Positions 24,019 through 33,109 of a stretch of 64,000 nt of DNA are shown in pieces. The stretch is taken from NCBI RefSeq assembly GCF_014652875.1, contig NZ_BMZQ01000002.1, forward strand, positions 1,399,427 to 1,463,426, in the 5' to 3' direction. Each line of letters starts with the position of its first letter. Position 1 is the first letter of the stretch. This stretch comes from Tianweitania populi. Lineage in GTDB: Bacteria > Pseudomonadota > Alphaproteobacteria > Rhizobiales > Rhizobiaceae. A model generated the notes under the pieces. The model ran no database searches, was not told where the DNA came from, and worked only from the letters and a program-made list of their open reading frames with translations. Made by a program: the position numbers and the translations under genes.

Positions 24019-25131
24019 TCAGGTCTTGAGAAAGTCACTCAAGGCCGCGACGACGCCACGATTGGCCTCCTCGGAGCCCACGGTCATTCGCAGCGCGTTG
24101 GGGAAGCCATATCCCGCAACGCGCCGCAAGATATAGCCTTGGGCGCTGAGATAATCGTCCGCCTTCGCCGCCGAATGCGCTTCCGCAGGCGGAAAATGGA
24201 TGAGGATGAAGTTGCCGACGCTGGGCGTCACGCGAAGGCCCAGCTTGGTCAGCTCTTCCGTCAGCCAGGGCAGCCAGGTCTCGTTGTGCTGTACCGTCTT
24301 TTCGACATGCGCCTGGTCGCGGATCGCCGCAACACCGGCAGCGATCGCAGCAGCATTGACGTTGAAGGGACCACGCACGCGGTTCAGCGGATCGAGAATG
24401 TGCTCGGGGCCGTACAGCCAGCCGATCCGCATTCCGCCAAGACCGTGGATCTTGGAGAAGGTGCGCGTCATCACCACGTTCTGCGCCGACTTCACCAGAT
24501 CCACGCCGGACTCGTAATCTTCGCGGCGGACATATTCGGCATAGGCCGCATCCAGAACGAGTAACACGGTCTTCGGCAGTCCGGCATGCAGGCGACGCAC
24601 TTCAGCAAACGGGATATAGGTGCCGGTCGGATTGTTGGGGTTGGCAAGGAACACGATCTTCGTGCGCGGCGTCACCGCCGCCAGGATCGCGTCGACTTCC
24701 GCCGTCTCATCCTTTTCCTTGACCACCACCGGCACACCGCCGGCCGACTGGATGTAGATGCGGTAAACCAGGAAGCCGTGTTCGGTGAAGATGCCTTCGT
24801 CGCCCGGCTGCAGGTAGACCTGCGCCAGCAAGCCGATCGCTTCGTCCGAGCCGTTGGTGCACAGGATGTTGGCGGGGTTCAGCCCGTAAGCTTCGCCGAT
24901 CGCCTCGCGCAAAACCGTGGCGGAGCCATCCGGATAGAACTCCATGTGGCCGGCAGTGTCGCGCACCGCGGCCATCGCCTTGTCGGATGCACCAAGCGGG
25001 TTCTCGTTGGACGACAGCTTGTGGATCTTGCTCACGCCAGCCGGCGCGGTCGACTTGCCGGGCACATAGGCCGCGATGTCCAGCACGCCGGGCTTGGGTG
25101 TGGGACGATCCTGGACGGCTTCGATGCTCAT
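24019..25131 (-). CDS. hisC: histidinol-phosphate / aromatic aminotransferase HisC
   Basis: PLP-dependent class II aminotransferase. The PLP lysine is K227 in [20 protein letters not shown], and the cofactor-binding NPNNPTGT is at 164-171. ATG 25131 gives 370 residues, the normal length; GTG 25167 is the upstream alternative. It makes histidinol phosphate and, given the tyrC partner, probably also amino-transfers prephenate or aromatic keto acids. Divergent from metX. Confidence 0.92.
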   Translation of the reverse strand: MSIEAVQDRPTPKPGVLDIAAYVPGKSTAPAGVSKIHKLSSNENPLGASDKAMAAVRDTAGHMEFYPDGSATVLREAIGEAYGLNPANILCTNGSDEAIGLLAQVYLQPGDEGIFTEHGFLVYRIYIQSAGGVPVVVKEKDETAEVDAILAAVTPRTKIVFLANPNNPTGTYIPFAEVRRLHAGLPKTVLLVLDAAYAEYVRREDYESGVDLVKSAQNVVMTRTFSKIHGLGGMRIGWLYGPEHILDPLNRVRGPFNVNAAAIAAGVAAIRDQAHVEKTVQHNETWLPWLTEELTKLGLRVTPSVGNFILIHFPPAEAHSAAKADDYLSAQGYILRRVAGYGFPNALRMTVGSEEANRGVVAALSDFLKT

Positions 25132-25199
25132 GACGGCGCTCGTTTTGCTTCGGCTAACATTCAACACTGACTTGATGATCCGCGAATAAACCCGACGCA

Positions 25200-25260
25200 G
25201 CGGCTTGTCGAGTTCAAAGCAGCCTGCCGCCTCGACGCCCCATTGACAGGACAGGGCGTC
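25200..25260 (+). promoter_or_regulatory. structured 5' leader of metX, pseudoknot-like
   Basis: Two exact pairs are interleaved: GCGGC (25200-25204) with GCCGC (25226-25230), and GTCGAG (25207-25212) with CTCGAC (25231-25236), the order of an H-type pseudoknot. A third stem, GACGCCC (25234-25240) with GGGCGTC (25254-25260), would compete with the second. SAM-II riboswitches, which are pseudoknots, often precede methionine genes in this order, but the SAM-II signature bases are not clear, so this is only a candidate. Confidence 0.3.
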
Positions 25261-25301
25261 CTTCCCTAGCTAAGCCGATCTTTCCCTGGGGTTGCCCGAC
25301 C

Positions 25302-26498
25302 ATGATTACCTTGCCGAAGCTCGCGCGCCCGCGCCGGCTGCTTGCTGCCGACGAGGCAAACAAACCCACCAGCCAGGTTCTGCGCTTCGGCCCCGACAAA
25401 CCGCTCAAGCTCGATGCCGGCGTCGATCTCGCGCCGTTCCAGATCGCCTACCAGACTTATGGCACGCTCAACGAGGCGCGATCCAACGCCGTCCTTGTTT
25501 GCCATGCGCTGACAGGCGACCAGCACGCCGCCAACACCCACCCCGTCACCGGCAAGGATGGCTGGTGGGATGTGCTGATCGGTCCCGGCAAGATCGTCGA
25601 TACCAACCGCTTCTTCGTCATCTGCTCGAATGTCATCGGCGGCTGCCTCGGCTCCACCGGCCCGGCCTCGATCAACCCGTCCACCGGCAAGCCCTACGGT
25701 CTCGACCTGCCGGTCATCACCATTCCCGACATGGTGCGCGCGCAATCCATGCTGGTGGATCATTTCGGCATCGACCAGCTGTTTTGCGTGATCGGCGGCT
25801 CCATGGGCGGCATGCAGGTGCTGGAATGGGCCGCAAGCCACCCGAAGCGCGTCTTCAGCGCGCTGCCGATCGCCACAGGCCCGCGTCATTCCTCGCAGAA
25901 CATCGCCTTCAACGAAGTTGGGCGTCAGGCCGTGATGGCCGATCCCGACTGGTGCGGCGGCAAGTATATCGAGGAAGACAAGCGGCCGGAGAAGGGTCTC
26001 GCGGTGGCGCGCATGGCCGCGCACATCACGTATCTCTCCGAGGCGGCTTTGCACCGCAAGTTCGGTCGCAACCTGCAGGATCGGTCTCAGCTGACCTTCG
26101 GCTTCGATGCCGATTTCCAGATCGAGAGCTATCTACGCCATCAGGGCATGACCTTTGTCGACCGCTTCGACGCCAACTCTTATCTCTACATGACCCGCGC
26201 CATGGATTATTTTGATCTGGCAGCGGACCATGATGGACGCCTGGCTGACGCCTTCGCCGGCACCTCGACGCGCTTCTGCCTTGTATCCTTCACGTCCGAT
26301 TGGCTGTTCCCGACGTCGGAAAGCCGGTCGGTTGTGCACGCGCTCAATGCCGCCGGAGCGTCGGTGTCGTTTGTCGAAATCGAAACCGATCGCGGCCACG
26401 ACGCCTTCCTGCTCGACGAGCCCGAACTGTTCGCCGCCATCAACGGCTTCATCAGCTCGGCCGCCCGCGCCTACGGCCTTCCGGAGGCCGTGCAATGA
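25302..26498 (+). CDS. metX: homoserine O-acetyltransferase MetX
   Basis: Alpha/beta-hydrolase-fold enzyme that acylates homoserine in methionine synthesis. The nucleophile is S167 in [15 protein letters not shown]; the aspartate lies in FTSDWLFP and the histidine in DRGHDAF near the end. Family phrase [14 protein letters not shown] is present. The 398-residue length is usual. The stop overlaps metW (ATGA), the conserved metXW arrangement. Confidence 0.95.
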   Translation: MITLPKLARPRRLLAADEANKPTSQVLRFGPDKPLKLDAGVDLAPFQIAYQTYGTLNEARSNAVLVCHALTGDQHAANTHPVTGKDGWWDVLIGPGKIVDTNRFFVICSNVIGGCLGSTGPASINPSTGKPYGLDLPVITIPDMVRAQSMLVDHFGIDQLFCVIGGSMGGMQVLEWAASHPKRVFSALPIATGPRHSSQNIAFNEVGRQAVMADPDWCGGKYIEEDKRPEKGLAVARMAAHITYLSEAALHRKFGRNLQDRSQLTFGFDADFQIESYLRHQGMTFVDRFDANSYLYMTRAMDYFDLAADHDGRLADAFAGTSTRFCLVSFTSDWLFPTSESRSVVHALNAAGASVSFVEIETDRGHDAFLLDEPELFAAINGFISSAARAYGLPEAVQ

Positions 26499-27133
26499 GC
26501 CAGGAACCACCAAAACTCACCATCGGCGAGCGTCAAACCCGCTTCGATCTCGATGTCGTCGCCTCCTATATCAAGCCCCAAGCGAAGGTGCTCGATGTCG
26601 GCTGCGGCGATGGCTTGCTTCTGGAAAAGCTTGCCGGCGAAAAGCAGGTCGATGGGCGCGGCGTCGAGTTGTCTCAGCGCGGCGTCAACGAATGCGTTGC
26701 GCGCGGCCTCTCGGTGATCCAGGGCGATGCCGACACCGACCTCGTTTTCTATCCCGATCGCGGCTTCGATTACGTCATTCTCAGCCAGACGCTTCAGGCC
26801 ACCAAGAACCCGAAAGCCGTGCTGGAGGATCTCTTACGCATCGGTGACAAGGTGATCGTGTCGATCCCCAATTTCGGCTATTGGCCCAACCGCCTCGCAC
26901 TCGCTTTCAAGGGCCAGATGCCCGTCAACCGCCATCTGCCCTATAGCTGGTACGACACGCCCAACATCCACTTCTGCACCATCCGCGACTTCGTGAAACT
27001 CTGCGACGAAGTCGGCGCGAAGGTGGAAAGTGCTGCGGCTCTCAACGGCAGCGGCCAGAAAATAGGCCTGTCGATGCCCTGGTGGTTCTGGAACTTCTTC
27101 GGCCAGCAAGCGGTCTTCATGCTGCGCCGCTGA
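26495..27133 (+). CDS. metW: methionine biosynthesis protein MetW
   Basis: Class I SAM-binding protein that partners MetX and is needed for its full activity in several bacteria. ATG 26495 overlaps the metX stop; the longer frame upstream lies inside metX. The SAM-binding motif [15 protein letters not shown] is at about 32-46, followed by the MetW phrase NFGYWPNRL and the tail [16 protein letters not shown]. Length of 212 is typical. Confidence 0.93.
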   Translation: MSQEPPKLTIGERQTRFDLDVVASYIKPQAKVLDVGCGDGLLLEKLAGEKQVDGRGVELSQRGVNECVARGLSVIQGDADTDLVFYPDRGFDYVILSQTLQATKNPKAVLEDLLRIGDKVIVSIPNFGYWPNRLALAFKGQMPVNRHLPYSWYDTPNIHFCTIRDFVKLCDEVGAKVESAAALNGSGQKIGLSMPWWFWNFFGQQAVFMLRR

Positions 27134-27184
27134 CGCGGGACGGTGGGTGTGCTATCCTAGATCATGACAGACCGGAGCCATGCC

Positions 27185-27445
27185 ATGCGCGACGAGCAGT
27201 TTACGGTGAATCTGTCCGATGATCTCGCGGACTTCGTCAGTGAGCAGATTTCGGGTAGTGGCAGCGAGACTTTGAGCGACGAGGTCGTTCAGCAAGCGTT
27301 CGACGTGTTGCGACACCAGCATGAACAGACGGCGCGGATGAAAGCGGAGTTGGACGAGGCGGAAAAAGACCCTCGGCGCTACTCGCTGGAAGAGGTCAAA
27401 GCTCGGTTAGAACGGCGTCTTGCAGAACTGAATGCTCATTCGTGA
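27185..27445 (+). CDS. ParD-like antitoxin
   Basis: DNA-binding antitoxin of a type II toxin-antitoxin pair. ATG 27185 is preceded by GGAG at 27174-27177, better than ATG 27164. The 86 residues start with a ribbon-helix-helix segment (FTVNLSDDLADFVSEQISGS) and end with an acidic helix that would cover the toxin. The stop overlaps the toxin start. An equal or greater dose of antitoxin would be set by this coupling. Confidence 0.85.
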   Translation: MRDEQFTVNLSDDLADFVSEQISGSGSETLSDEVVQQAFDVLRHQHEQTARMKAELDEAEKDPRRYSLEEVKARLERRLAELNAHS

Positions 27446-27750
27446 AGCTCGCTGTCATTTTTACAGATCAAGCAATTCGCGATCTGGATGCAATCGAAGC
27501 TTTCATCGCGGTCGACAATCCAGTTCGCGCCGTAAGCTATGCGTTGGAAATCGTTGATGCGTGCATGAAATTAGGTGAGATGCCGGAACTGGGACGTCGC
27601 CGAGACGAACTGGGTCAGGGCAGACGTTCGTTTTCGTTCCGAAGGCGTCAGACGATCATCTATCGTAGTCTGACGGACCGGGTGACTGTTGTACGCATCT
27701 ACTCTACGGGCAGAGACGTCCTGCGAGATGATCAGGGCGACAACAATTAA
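27442..27750 (+). CDS. ParE/RelE-family toxin
   Basis: A 102-residue toxin of the ParE/RelE superfamily. It starts with GTG 27442, overlapping the antitoxin TGA by 4 bp. Family features: TDQAIRDLDAIEAFIA, MPELGRRRDEL and the basic beta-hairpin SFRRRQTIIYRSLTDRVTVVRIYSTGRD. ParE toxins poison DNA gyrase and RelE types cut ribosomal mRNA; the sequence looks closer to ParE. No disruption is visible, so the pair appears intact. Confidence 0.86.
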   Translation: MKLAVIFTDQAIRDLDAIEAFIAVDNPVRAVSYALEIVDACMKLGEMPELGRRRDELGQGRRSFSFRRRQTIIYRSLTDRVTVVRIYSTGRDVLRDDQGDNN

Positions 27751-27795
27751 GGCTGGTAACTTTCATGGATAGCGGTTCAAATCGGAGGTCACTCG

Positions 27796-28146
27796 ATGCC
27801 TAAGCGGTTGACCATAGCTCTTTCTGCGGAAACCGCCGATTTTGTGCGCACCCGGGTCGCTGGCGGCGCGTCGCTCGACGGCTTGATAGCTGAAGCGTTG
27901 GCGCATCTACGGACCCTGCAGCAAAAACTGGCTCAGGTCCGGGCGCAACTTGAGGAAGCCGATGTTGATCCGGGTCGCTATTCGCTCGACGAGGTGGAAG
28001 GCACCGCTGAACTGCTTCTTTCCCTGAAGGACGCCTTGGACAGCATCGAGAGCCATGACCCACTTCTGAAAGTCACGCTGGGAGAACTGTCGACAAGCCG
28101 CAAAATCGTCGAAAAAGTTCGTGCGCTCAGCGCTTGGGCTCACTAG
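27796..28146 (+). CDS. orphan ParD-like protein with a divergent C terminus
   Basis: A 116-residue protein whose first 70 residues mirror the neighbouring ParD: both begin with a (K)LT/FTV-type strand and ADFV, and share D-P-R-Y-S-L-(E/D)-E-V (DVDPGRYSLDEVE against EKDPRRYSLEEVK). After that it carries a different helical tail (LLLSLKDALDSIESHDPLLK). No toxin follows. It may be an antitoxin relic, a modulator of the upstream pair or a free-standing regulator. Its end overlaps the convergent methyltransferase by 20 bp. Confidence 0.75.
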   Translation: MPKRLTIALSAETADFVRTRVAGGASLDGLIAEALAHLRTLQQKLAQVRAQLEEADVDPGRYSLDEVEGTAELLLSLKDALDSIESHDPLLKVTLGELSTSRKIVEKVRALSAWAH

Positions 28147-28879
28147 CGCCCACCCGCACTGCACCCTGCGGGCTCAGCGCCGGCACCAGCACCCGCCGCG
28201 TCACGCGCTTCGCCACCGGTATCCCTTGATACAACCGCTTCTGCGCTTCCACCACGATCACGCCTGAAAAGATCGGCCAGAACCGGCGGCCGGCGCGTTC
28301 TAGGACCTGGGCGAGGCGCATCATCCAGCGGCTGGTGGAAGGCGGGAAGAACAGGGCGTCACCCCAGGCGCCGGGCGTGAAGTTGGCTTCACGCAACAGC
28401 GTCATCAGCTGCGTACGGGAATAGGGCCGGCCGGTGCCGAAAGGCGTGTGCTCCATGCGCGCCCACACACCGCGGCGATGCGGCACGACAAGCACCAAGC
28501 GGCCGCCGGGCGCCAGAACGCGCCAGATCTCGGTCAGCGTCTCGTTGGGATTTTCGGAATGCTCCAGAAGATGCACGAGAAGCAGACGGTCGACCGAGGA
28601 GTCGGTTAGCGGCAAGTCTTCTTCCGACACAAGCGCGGTAGCCGATGGTGCGCCGGCCGGCCAGTTCACAGCGCCCTGCCGCGCCGGCATGAAGGCGAAC
28701 ACGCGTTCAGCATCGCCGCCGAAACGCTCCAGCCAAGGCAGCGTATAGCCAAGCCCCACCAGCCGCTCGTTGGGCAGCGGCGCCCAGACGGCAGCCAGGG
28801 CTATGGCGATGGCGCGCTCGGCCAGGTGTCCGAGGGTGGAAGCGTAGAAAGCGCGCAAGTCGACGATGTCGGTGTTCAT
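28127..28879 (-). CDS. SAM-dependent methyltransferase
   Basis: A 250-residue class I methyltransferase of the Methyltransf_11 type. The glycine-rich SAM loop is atypical (LVGLGYTLPWLERFG), but the later motifs are clear: LTDSSVDRLLLVHLLEHSENP and WRVLAPGGRLVLVVPHRRG. Proteins of this kind are conserved beside gloB in rhizobia. The methylated substrate is unknown. Confidence 0.83.
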   Translation of the reverse strand: MNTDIVDLRAFYASTLGHLAERAIAIALAAVWAPLPNERLVGLGYTLPWLERFGGDAERVFAFMPARQGAVNWPAGAPSATALVSEEDLPLTDSSVDRLLLVHLLEHSENPNETLTEIWRVLAPGGRLVLVVPHRRGVWARMEHTPFGTGRPYSRTQLMTLLREANFTPGAWGDALFFPPSTSRWMMRLAQVLERAGRRFWPIFSGVIVVEAQKRLYQGIPVAKRVTRRVLVPALSPQGAVRVGASEPKR

Positions 28880-28976
28880 GAACCGAACCTAGATGCGGCA
28901 TGCGCTGAGTTCAACCTGACGCTGGAAGCCCTTGCCCAGCGCTATATGTCTTGGCAGGAAACAGGGGAAACCTTCC

Positions 28977-29744
28977 ATGCCGCTTTCGATCGAACAATTC
29001 ATCTGCCGCAGCGATAATTATGGCGTGCTCGTGCATGATCCCGACAGCGAGCAGACGCTGATCATCGATGCGCCGGAAGAAAAGCCGATTGTTGCAGCCA
29101 TCGAGCGCACCGGCTGGAAGCCGACCATGCTTCTGATCACCCATCATCACGCCGATCATGTCGCTGGCAATCTGGGCCTGAAGCAGCGTTACGGCATGCC
29201 GATCTACGGTCCGGCGGCCGAGCGCGACAATATTCCGGGCATCGATGAGGCCTATGATGACGGCCACACGCTGTCGTTCGGCGCCTACACGATCCATGTC
29301 GTATCGACGCCGGGGCACACGGCCGGCCATGTCAGCCTGTTCATTCCCGAAGCCAAGCTCGCCTTCACTGGCGACACGCTTTTCGCGATGGGCTGTGGCC
29401 GGCTGCTCGAATGCCAGCCGCCGGTGATGTTCGAGTCGCTGAAAAAGATCGCTGAATGGCCACGTGATACCGTGGTCCATTGCGGCCATGAATATACCGA
29501 AGCCAATGCCCGGTTTGCGCGGAGCGTCGATCCGGAAAACGAGGTTCTTCAACGCCGCGCCAAGGAGGTCGAGCGCCTTCGTGCCAGCAAGGAAATGACG
29601 CTGCCGACCACGATCGGCGACGAGCTCGACACCAACCCGTTCCTGCGCTGGGCCGATCCGGCCATCCGTGGGACACTCGGCATGGAAGACGCGACCGACA
29701 GCGGCGTGTTCGCCGAGCTGCGGCGACGCAAAGACGCGTTCTGA
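28977..29744 (+). CDS. gloB: hydroxyacylglutathione hydrolase (glyoxalase II)
   Basis: Metallo-beta-lactamase-fold enzyme that hydrolyses S-lactoylglutathione to lactate and glutathione. ATG 28977 gives 255 residues, the normal size. The metal-binding THHHADH is at 55-61; further ligands are in TPGHTAGHVS, FTGDTLFAMGCGRLLE and VHCGHEYT. It is divergent from the methyltransferase gene. Confidence 0.95.
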   Translation: MPLSIEQFICRSDNYGVLVHDPDSEQTLIIDAPEEKPIVAAIERTGWKPTMLLITHHHADHVAGNLGLKQRYGMPIYGPAAERDNIPGIDEAYDDGHTLSFGAYTIHVVSTPGHTAGHVSLFIPEAKLAFTGDTLFAMGCGRLLECQPPVMFESLKKIAEWPRDTVVHCGHEYTEANARFARSVDPENEVLQRRAKEVERLRASKEMTLPTTIGDELDTNPFLRWADPAIRGTLGMEDATDSGVFAELRRRKDAF

Positions 29745-29760
29745 GCGGAGCAGAGCCGCT

Positions 29761-30297
29761 TTAGTCCTCTGGAAGGCAGTAAAGCTTTCCGTCGGCTGCG
29801 GCTCGTGCGCGTTCGTTCTGGTTCGGACCGGGCGCGATTTCGGCTGCCAGGCACGGCTTGCCCGGTAGCGAGATAACAAGAAGGTAGGATGTCGGTCGTC
29901 CGGGCCCGCTCGGATCCTCGACCCGGTAGCGGGCGATCATCGCAGTCGGGTGCAGGGTGCCGCCTTCAACACGGCCGCGCCATTCGATCGTGTCGCCCAA
30001 ACTGCTGAAGCCGCCACCCATACGGCTCGGCAGCTGCAGGCTCTGCTTTTGGCCTTTGGGCGTGATGACGAAGATGTTCTCACGCGCATCGGCATCGACC
30101 ACGTCCAGTTTGTAGCCACCGTGGCCTGCACAGGAAGACAGGGAATAGCCGCCTTCGTCTTCCTGCGATTCCACAAGCCGGCACTCCTTTAAATTCGTGT
30201 AACGGGACTCGCGGGCCGGCTCGGCGAACGCCGCAGAAAACAGGCCGGACAGCAGAAGACCAGCAGCGCTGACGACATGGATCAGGCTTTGTTTCAA
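29761..30297 (-). CDS. exported hypothetical protein
   Basis: A 178-residue protein with a signal peptide ending near AFA-EP (residue 26) and no further hydrophobic segments. Cysteines occur in ECRL, SCAGHGG, PCLAAE and YCLPED, probably as disulfides. It starts with TTG 30297: a perfect AGGAGG lies 7 bp upstream and the start overlaps the stop of the upstream exporter gene (TTGA). Family not recognised; it is cotranscribed with the EamA exporter. Confidence 0.78.
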   Translation of the reverse strand: MKQSLIHVVSAAGLLLSGLFSAAFAEPARESRYTNLKECRLVESQEDEGGYSLSSCAGHGGYKLDVVDADARENIFVITPKGQKQSLQLPSRMGGGFSSLGDTIEWRGRVEGGTLHPTAMIARYRVEDPSGPGRPTSYLLVISLPGKPCLAAEIAPGPNQNERARAAADGKLYCLPED

Positions 30298-31202
30298 GGT
30301 CTTGCCTCCTTGGCCTCAGCGGATGTCACGGCGGTTCTCGCCTTGCGATCGAATAGCATCGACTTGGATGCCAGCACCGCGCCGCCCGTAATCGCAAGGC
30401 AGGCTGCCAGGATGCGCCCGCTTGGCTCGGCAGCGCCGACAGCGATCAGAACTAGCGTCGACAAAAGCGGTGCCGCATAGCTCGCTGCGCCAAGTACTTG
30501 GATGTTGCCGTGCTTCACGCCGTAGTCCCAGGTGTAGAAAGCCGCACCCACCGGCATGAGGCCGAGGCCGAGAACGGCCAGCCATTGCGTTGTGCCTCGC
30601 GGCCACACCGTGTCTTCAAGCAGGAGATGGCACATGAGCGACAGGATCGCGGTGGCGAGGCAGTACCAGGTGACGATGCTGGTTGGCACGGCAGGAAAGC
30701 GGCGCGACAGAAGCGAATAGGCGGACCAGAGCACCGCGCAGACGGCGGCCATTAGGTAGCCGAAGCTGTATTGCGCTTCGAAGCCGACGCCACTGTCCTT
30801 GGTAACGATCAGTGCGGTGCCCGCAAGGCCGAGCAGGGCTCCGGCGATGTGGAACCAGCGCAACCTCTCGCCGGGCATCAGCGCCGAGCCCAGCACGATC
30901 AGTAGGGGCCACAGATAGGCGATCAGGCTGGCTTCCACGGCGGGCGCGGCACGCAAGGCGGTGAAATAGAAGAAGTGGTAGCCGAACAAGCCGCCTATGC
31001 CGACGATCCAGACCTGCAGGGGGATCCTCAGGCCCTTTGGTGCCGGCTGGACGATCCGCATGGCGAGGCCCACAAGCGTGCCGATCGCAAAGGTCATGGC
31101 TGAAAGCTGGAAGGGAGGCACCGTTCCCGACGCTGCCGTGAGCATGGCGAGCAGCGCCCACATCGCTACTGCCGTAAAGCCGATCAGGGTCGCCCGCGCC
31201 AT
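30294..31202 (-). CDS. EamA-family exporter, YddG-like
   Basis: A 302-residue drug/metabolite-superfamily transporter with about ten hydrophobic segments in two EamA repeats. The phrase YFTALRAAPAVEASLIAYLWPLL and the repeat-2 segment YTWDYGVKHGNIQVLGAASY resemble aromatic amino acid exporters of the YddG group. Start ATG 31202. It probably exports amino acids or related metabolites; the substrate is not proven. Confidence 0.87.
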   Translation of the reverse strand: MARATLIGFTAVAMWALLAMLTAASGTVPPFQLSAMTFAIGTLVGLAMRIVQPAPKGLRIPLQVWIVGIGGLFGYHFFYFTALRAAPAVEASLIAYLWPLLIVLGSALMPGERLRWFHIAGALLGLAGTALIVTKDSGVGFEAQYSFGYLMAAVCAVLWSAYSLLSRRFPAVPTSIVTWYCLATAILSLMCHLLLEDTVWPRGTTQWLAVLGLGLMPVGAAFYTWDYGVKHGNIQVLGAASYAAPLLSTLVLIAVGAAEPSGRILAACLAITGGAVLASKSMLFDRKARTAVTSAEAKEARP

Positions 31203-31265
31203 TGTCCCGCCTCCTGCACCAAAGCCGGAGTAGCAGGCGGATAGGGTGCTGCCTACAGCATCGGC

Positions 31266-31289
31266 CCGAAAATCGATTTCGATTTTCGG
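31266..31289. repeat. palindromic intergenic element A
   Basis: CCGAAAATCG (31266-31275) pairs with CGATTTTCGG (31280-31289) around ATTT. It lies between the EamA and DUF3108 genes together with element B and looks like a dispersed intergenic repeat. Confidence 0.55.
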
Positions 31290-31316
31290 AAAGCACGATG
31301 CGCGGGGATCAAAGTG

Positions 31317-31360
31317 CTAGAGCGTCCTTTGTGCGTCCAAGAGGACGCAAGGCGCTCTAG
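31317..31360. repeat. palindromic intergenic element B, overlapping a stop codon
   Basis: Outer arms CTAGAGCG (31317-31324) and CGCTCTAG (31353-31360); inner arms GTGCGTCC (31331-31338) and GGACGCAA (31343-31350, imperfect). The 3' arm contains the TAG stop of the DUF3108 gene. It resembles a repeat family common in Hyphomicrobiales and may serve as 3' end processor. Confidence 0.6.
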
Positions 31361-32157
31361 CTGATCTTCCCGACGCGGAAGTAAACGGTGCCGATGCGGC
31401 TTTCGACCTGGCCGCGCAGCGGCACGAAGAACTGGGTCTCGCCCATCCTGGCAAAGGTTACGCGCATGTCGTGGCCGGCCGAGAGGTAGTCCATCGTCTT
31501 GGAGCCCTTGCGATAACCCGAGATCGGCTTGAAGCGGATGGTGCAGGTAACGCCTTCCCCCTTGAAGTCGCCGACAACGGCTGGCGCCTTGCCGGCATAG
31601 GTGAGGGTCAGGTCGGCACGCAATTCGCCGTCATAGATATGGACGGTGCGGTTGCACACTTCGTCGAGTGAGTTGGCGCGCACCAGCGTGGCGGTCAGCG
31701 GATCGACCACACCGGTGAGATCTCCGGCTTCCACCGGCACCCAGCCATGGCGACGCGGCTTGGGCGGCGGCACGTTCTCGGTAGCAACGACCTGCCCGTT
31801 TTCGAACCGAACCGTGGTGCGCTGCTTCTTCTTGCCGGAGGTGTAATCCAGCATATGGGTGGTTGGCTGCGGCTCACTTTTCTTGAGGCTTCCGGATGTG
31901 TGCACGACGCCTTTCGTGTCGTCGAAAACGGCGCCGAGGCCGGAACTGGAGATCGTGCCGTCCACCGCATAGCTGTTGGCATCGAGCGTGCTGGTGAAGC
32001 TGGTGCGGGCGATCGTGATGCCGAAGATGGTGACGACATATTCGGCCGTAAAGGTCTCGGCGCGGGCAGGGACAGTAGCTGCGATGGCCAACATGGCAGC
32101 CGCGCTGAGCGCCTGACCGAACCGCTTCGTTGCTTTCGCCAAATGCACCAACTGCAA
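31357..32157 (-). CDS. exported DUF3108 protein
   Basis: A roughly 266-residue periplasmic protein. A signal peptide ends near ARA-ET (residue 33) and the DUF3108 beta-rich domain follows (FTAEYVVTIFGITIARTSF, RKGSKTMDYLSAGHDMRVTF). The start is uncertain: TTG 32157, TTG 32151 and GTG 32148 are all near a GGTGAGG site at 32167-32161. Function unknown; the family is conserved in proteobacterial envelopes. Confidence 0.84.
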   Translation of the reverse strand: MQLVHLAKATKRFGQALSAAAMLAIAATVPARAETFTAEYVVTIFGITIARTSFTSTLDANSYAVDGTISSSGLGAVFDDTKGVVHTSGSLKKSEPQPTTHMLDYTSGKKKQRTTVRFENGQVVATENVPPPKPRRHGWVPVEAGDLTGVVDPLTATLVRANSLDEVCNRTVHIYDGELRADLTLTYAGKAPAVVGDFKGEGVTCTIRFKPISGYRKGSKTMDYLSAGHDMRVTFARMGETQFFVPLRGQVESRIGTVYFRVGKIS

Positions 32158-32226
32158 ACCTCACCTGTCAGCGCCAATTACTAACGCTGCATCACGGCAA
32201 GAGAATGGTGGTGCGGGCATAGCCGT

Positions 32227-32592
32227 TCAAGCCGGCTTGGCTGCAACCTGTTGGGCCAGTGTTTCCATGCGACCGGCAACATCGACCAGAGTATCGGTCA
32301 GCGCGGTTTCGGTCTGGTTAGCCTTGGCGAGCGCTTCGTCGCGCGATGCACGAAGCGCATCGATCTCGTCGTCGATCCCCTGCATGCGTTTTTGCAGTTC
32401 GGTGAGCTCGTCCATGATCATGATGCCCGCCATGACCGTCAGGCGCTGGTCGCCGATCTCGCCGAAACTGCCTTTGAGATGGCCGACATAGCGGTCGAAC
32501 CGCTCGGCCAGGTCGATCAGGTGTTCTTCCTGACCTTCGTCGCAGGCCATTCGATAGGCCTTGCCGTCGATCGTCACGGTGACTTGCGGCAT
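32227..32592 (-). CDS. zapA: cell division protein ZapA
   Basis: FtsZ-associated protein that cross-links protofilaments at midcell. The 121 residues have the ZapA head (QVTVTIDGKAYRMACDEGQE, LIDLAERFDRYVGHLKGSFG) and a C-terminal coiled coil (about 60-110). It lies 11 bp after the DUF4164 gene in the same direction, the usual pairing in rhizobia. Confidence 0.93.
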   Translation of the reverse strand: MPQVTVTIDGKAYRMACDEGQEEHLIDLAERFDRYVGHLKGSFGEIGDQRLTVMAGIMIMDELTELQKRMQGIDDEIDALRASRDEALAKANQTETALTDTLVDVAGRMETLAQQVAAKPA

Positions 32593-32603
32593 CCCTGTCC
32601 TTC

Positions 32604-32873
32604 CTAGCGGTCGAGCACGGCGCGGATCGTTTCCATCGCCGTAACCAGGCGACGCGAGACTTCCTTGTTGGCGTCTTCGAGACGTTCCGCGCGCGCTTCA
32701 GACTTGTCGAGCTCGCCGGCGAGGCGAGCGCGATCGGCATTCATGCGCTGCACTTCCGCCTCGGCCTCGACATAGTCGCCCTCGCGCTCGATGCGGGACG
32801 ACACCGCATCTTCAAGCGCGACCATGGCGTGACCGAGCCGCGTCAAGGCATCTTTCAAAGTGGCTTCCGACAT
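32604..32873 (-). CDS. DUF4164 coiled-coil protein
   Basis: An 89-residue protein that is coiled coil over nearly its whole length (LEDAVSSRIEREGDYVEAEA and onward). DUF4164 genes sit just upstream of zapA across Hyphomicrobiales, so a role in division is likely, though no biochemical function is known. ATG 32873 is well placed at the edge of a 378-bp divergent region. Confidence 0.87.
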   Translation of the reverse strand: MSEATLKDALTRLGHAMVALEDAVSSRIEREGDYVEAEAEVQRMNADRARLAGELDKSEARAERLEDANKEVSRRLVTAMETIRAVLDR

Positions 32874-33109
32874 CTACCCCATCTCAAAGACCCGGCGCGG
32901 GGCTGTGATCCAGCCTTCCCCCTCCGCCGAATCAAAAATAACGATCAGCCGGCCAATTGCGCAAGAATCTTGGCGGCTTGAGGGTGCAACGTCAATCAAT
33001 GGGTTAAGCTATCCCCCGCAAAGAGGGTGAAGGAGGAGATGTACCACCGTCCCCCCTCGGTATGATGACCATTGTGCAGGGCCTCATCTTTTCGCCATCA
33101 CGATCTGGT

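Noticed and set aside
25200..25301. A standard SAM-II riboswitch upstream of metX
   Set aside because: Pseudoknot pairing is possible, but the conserved SAM-II loop bases and the GCTAAA tail are not clearly present, so it is listed only as a structured leader.
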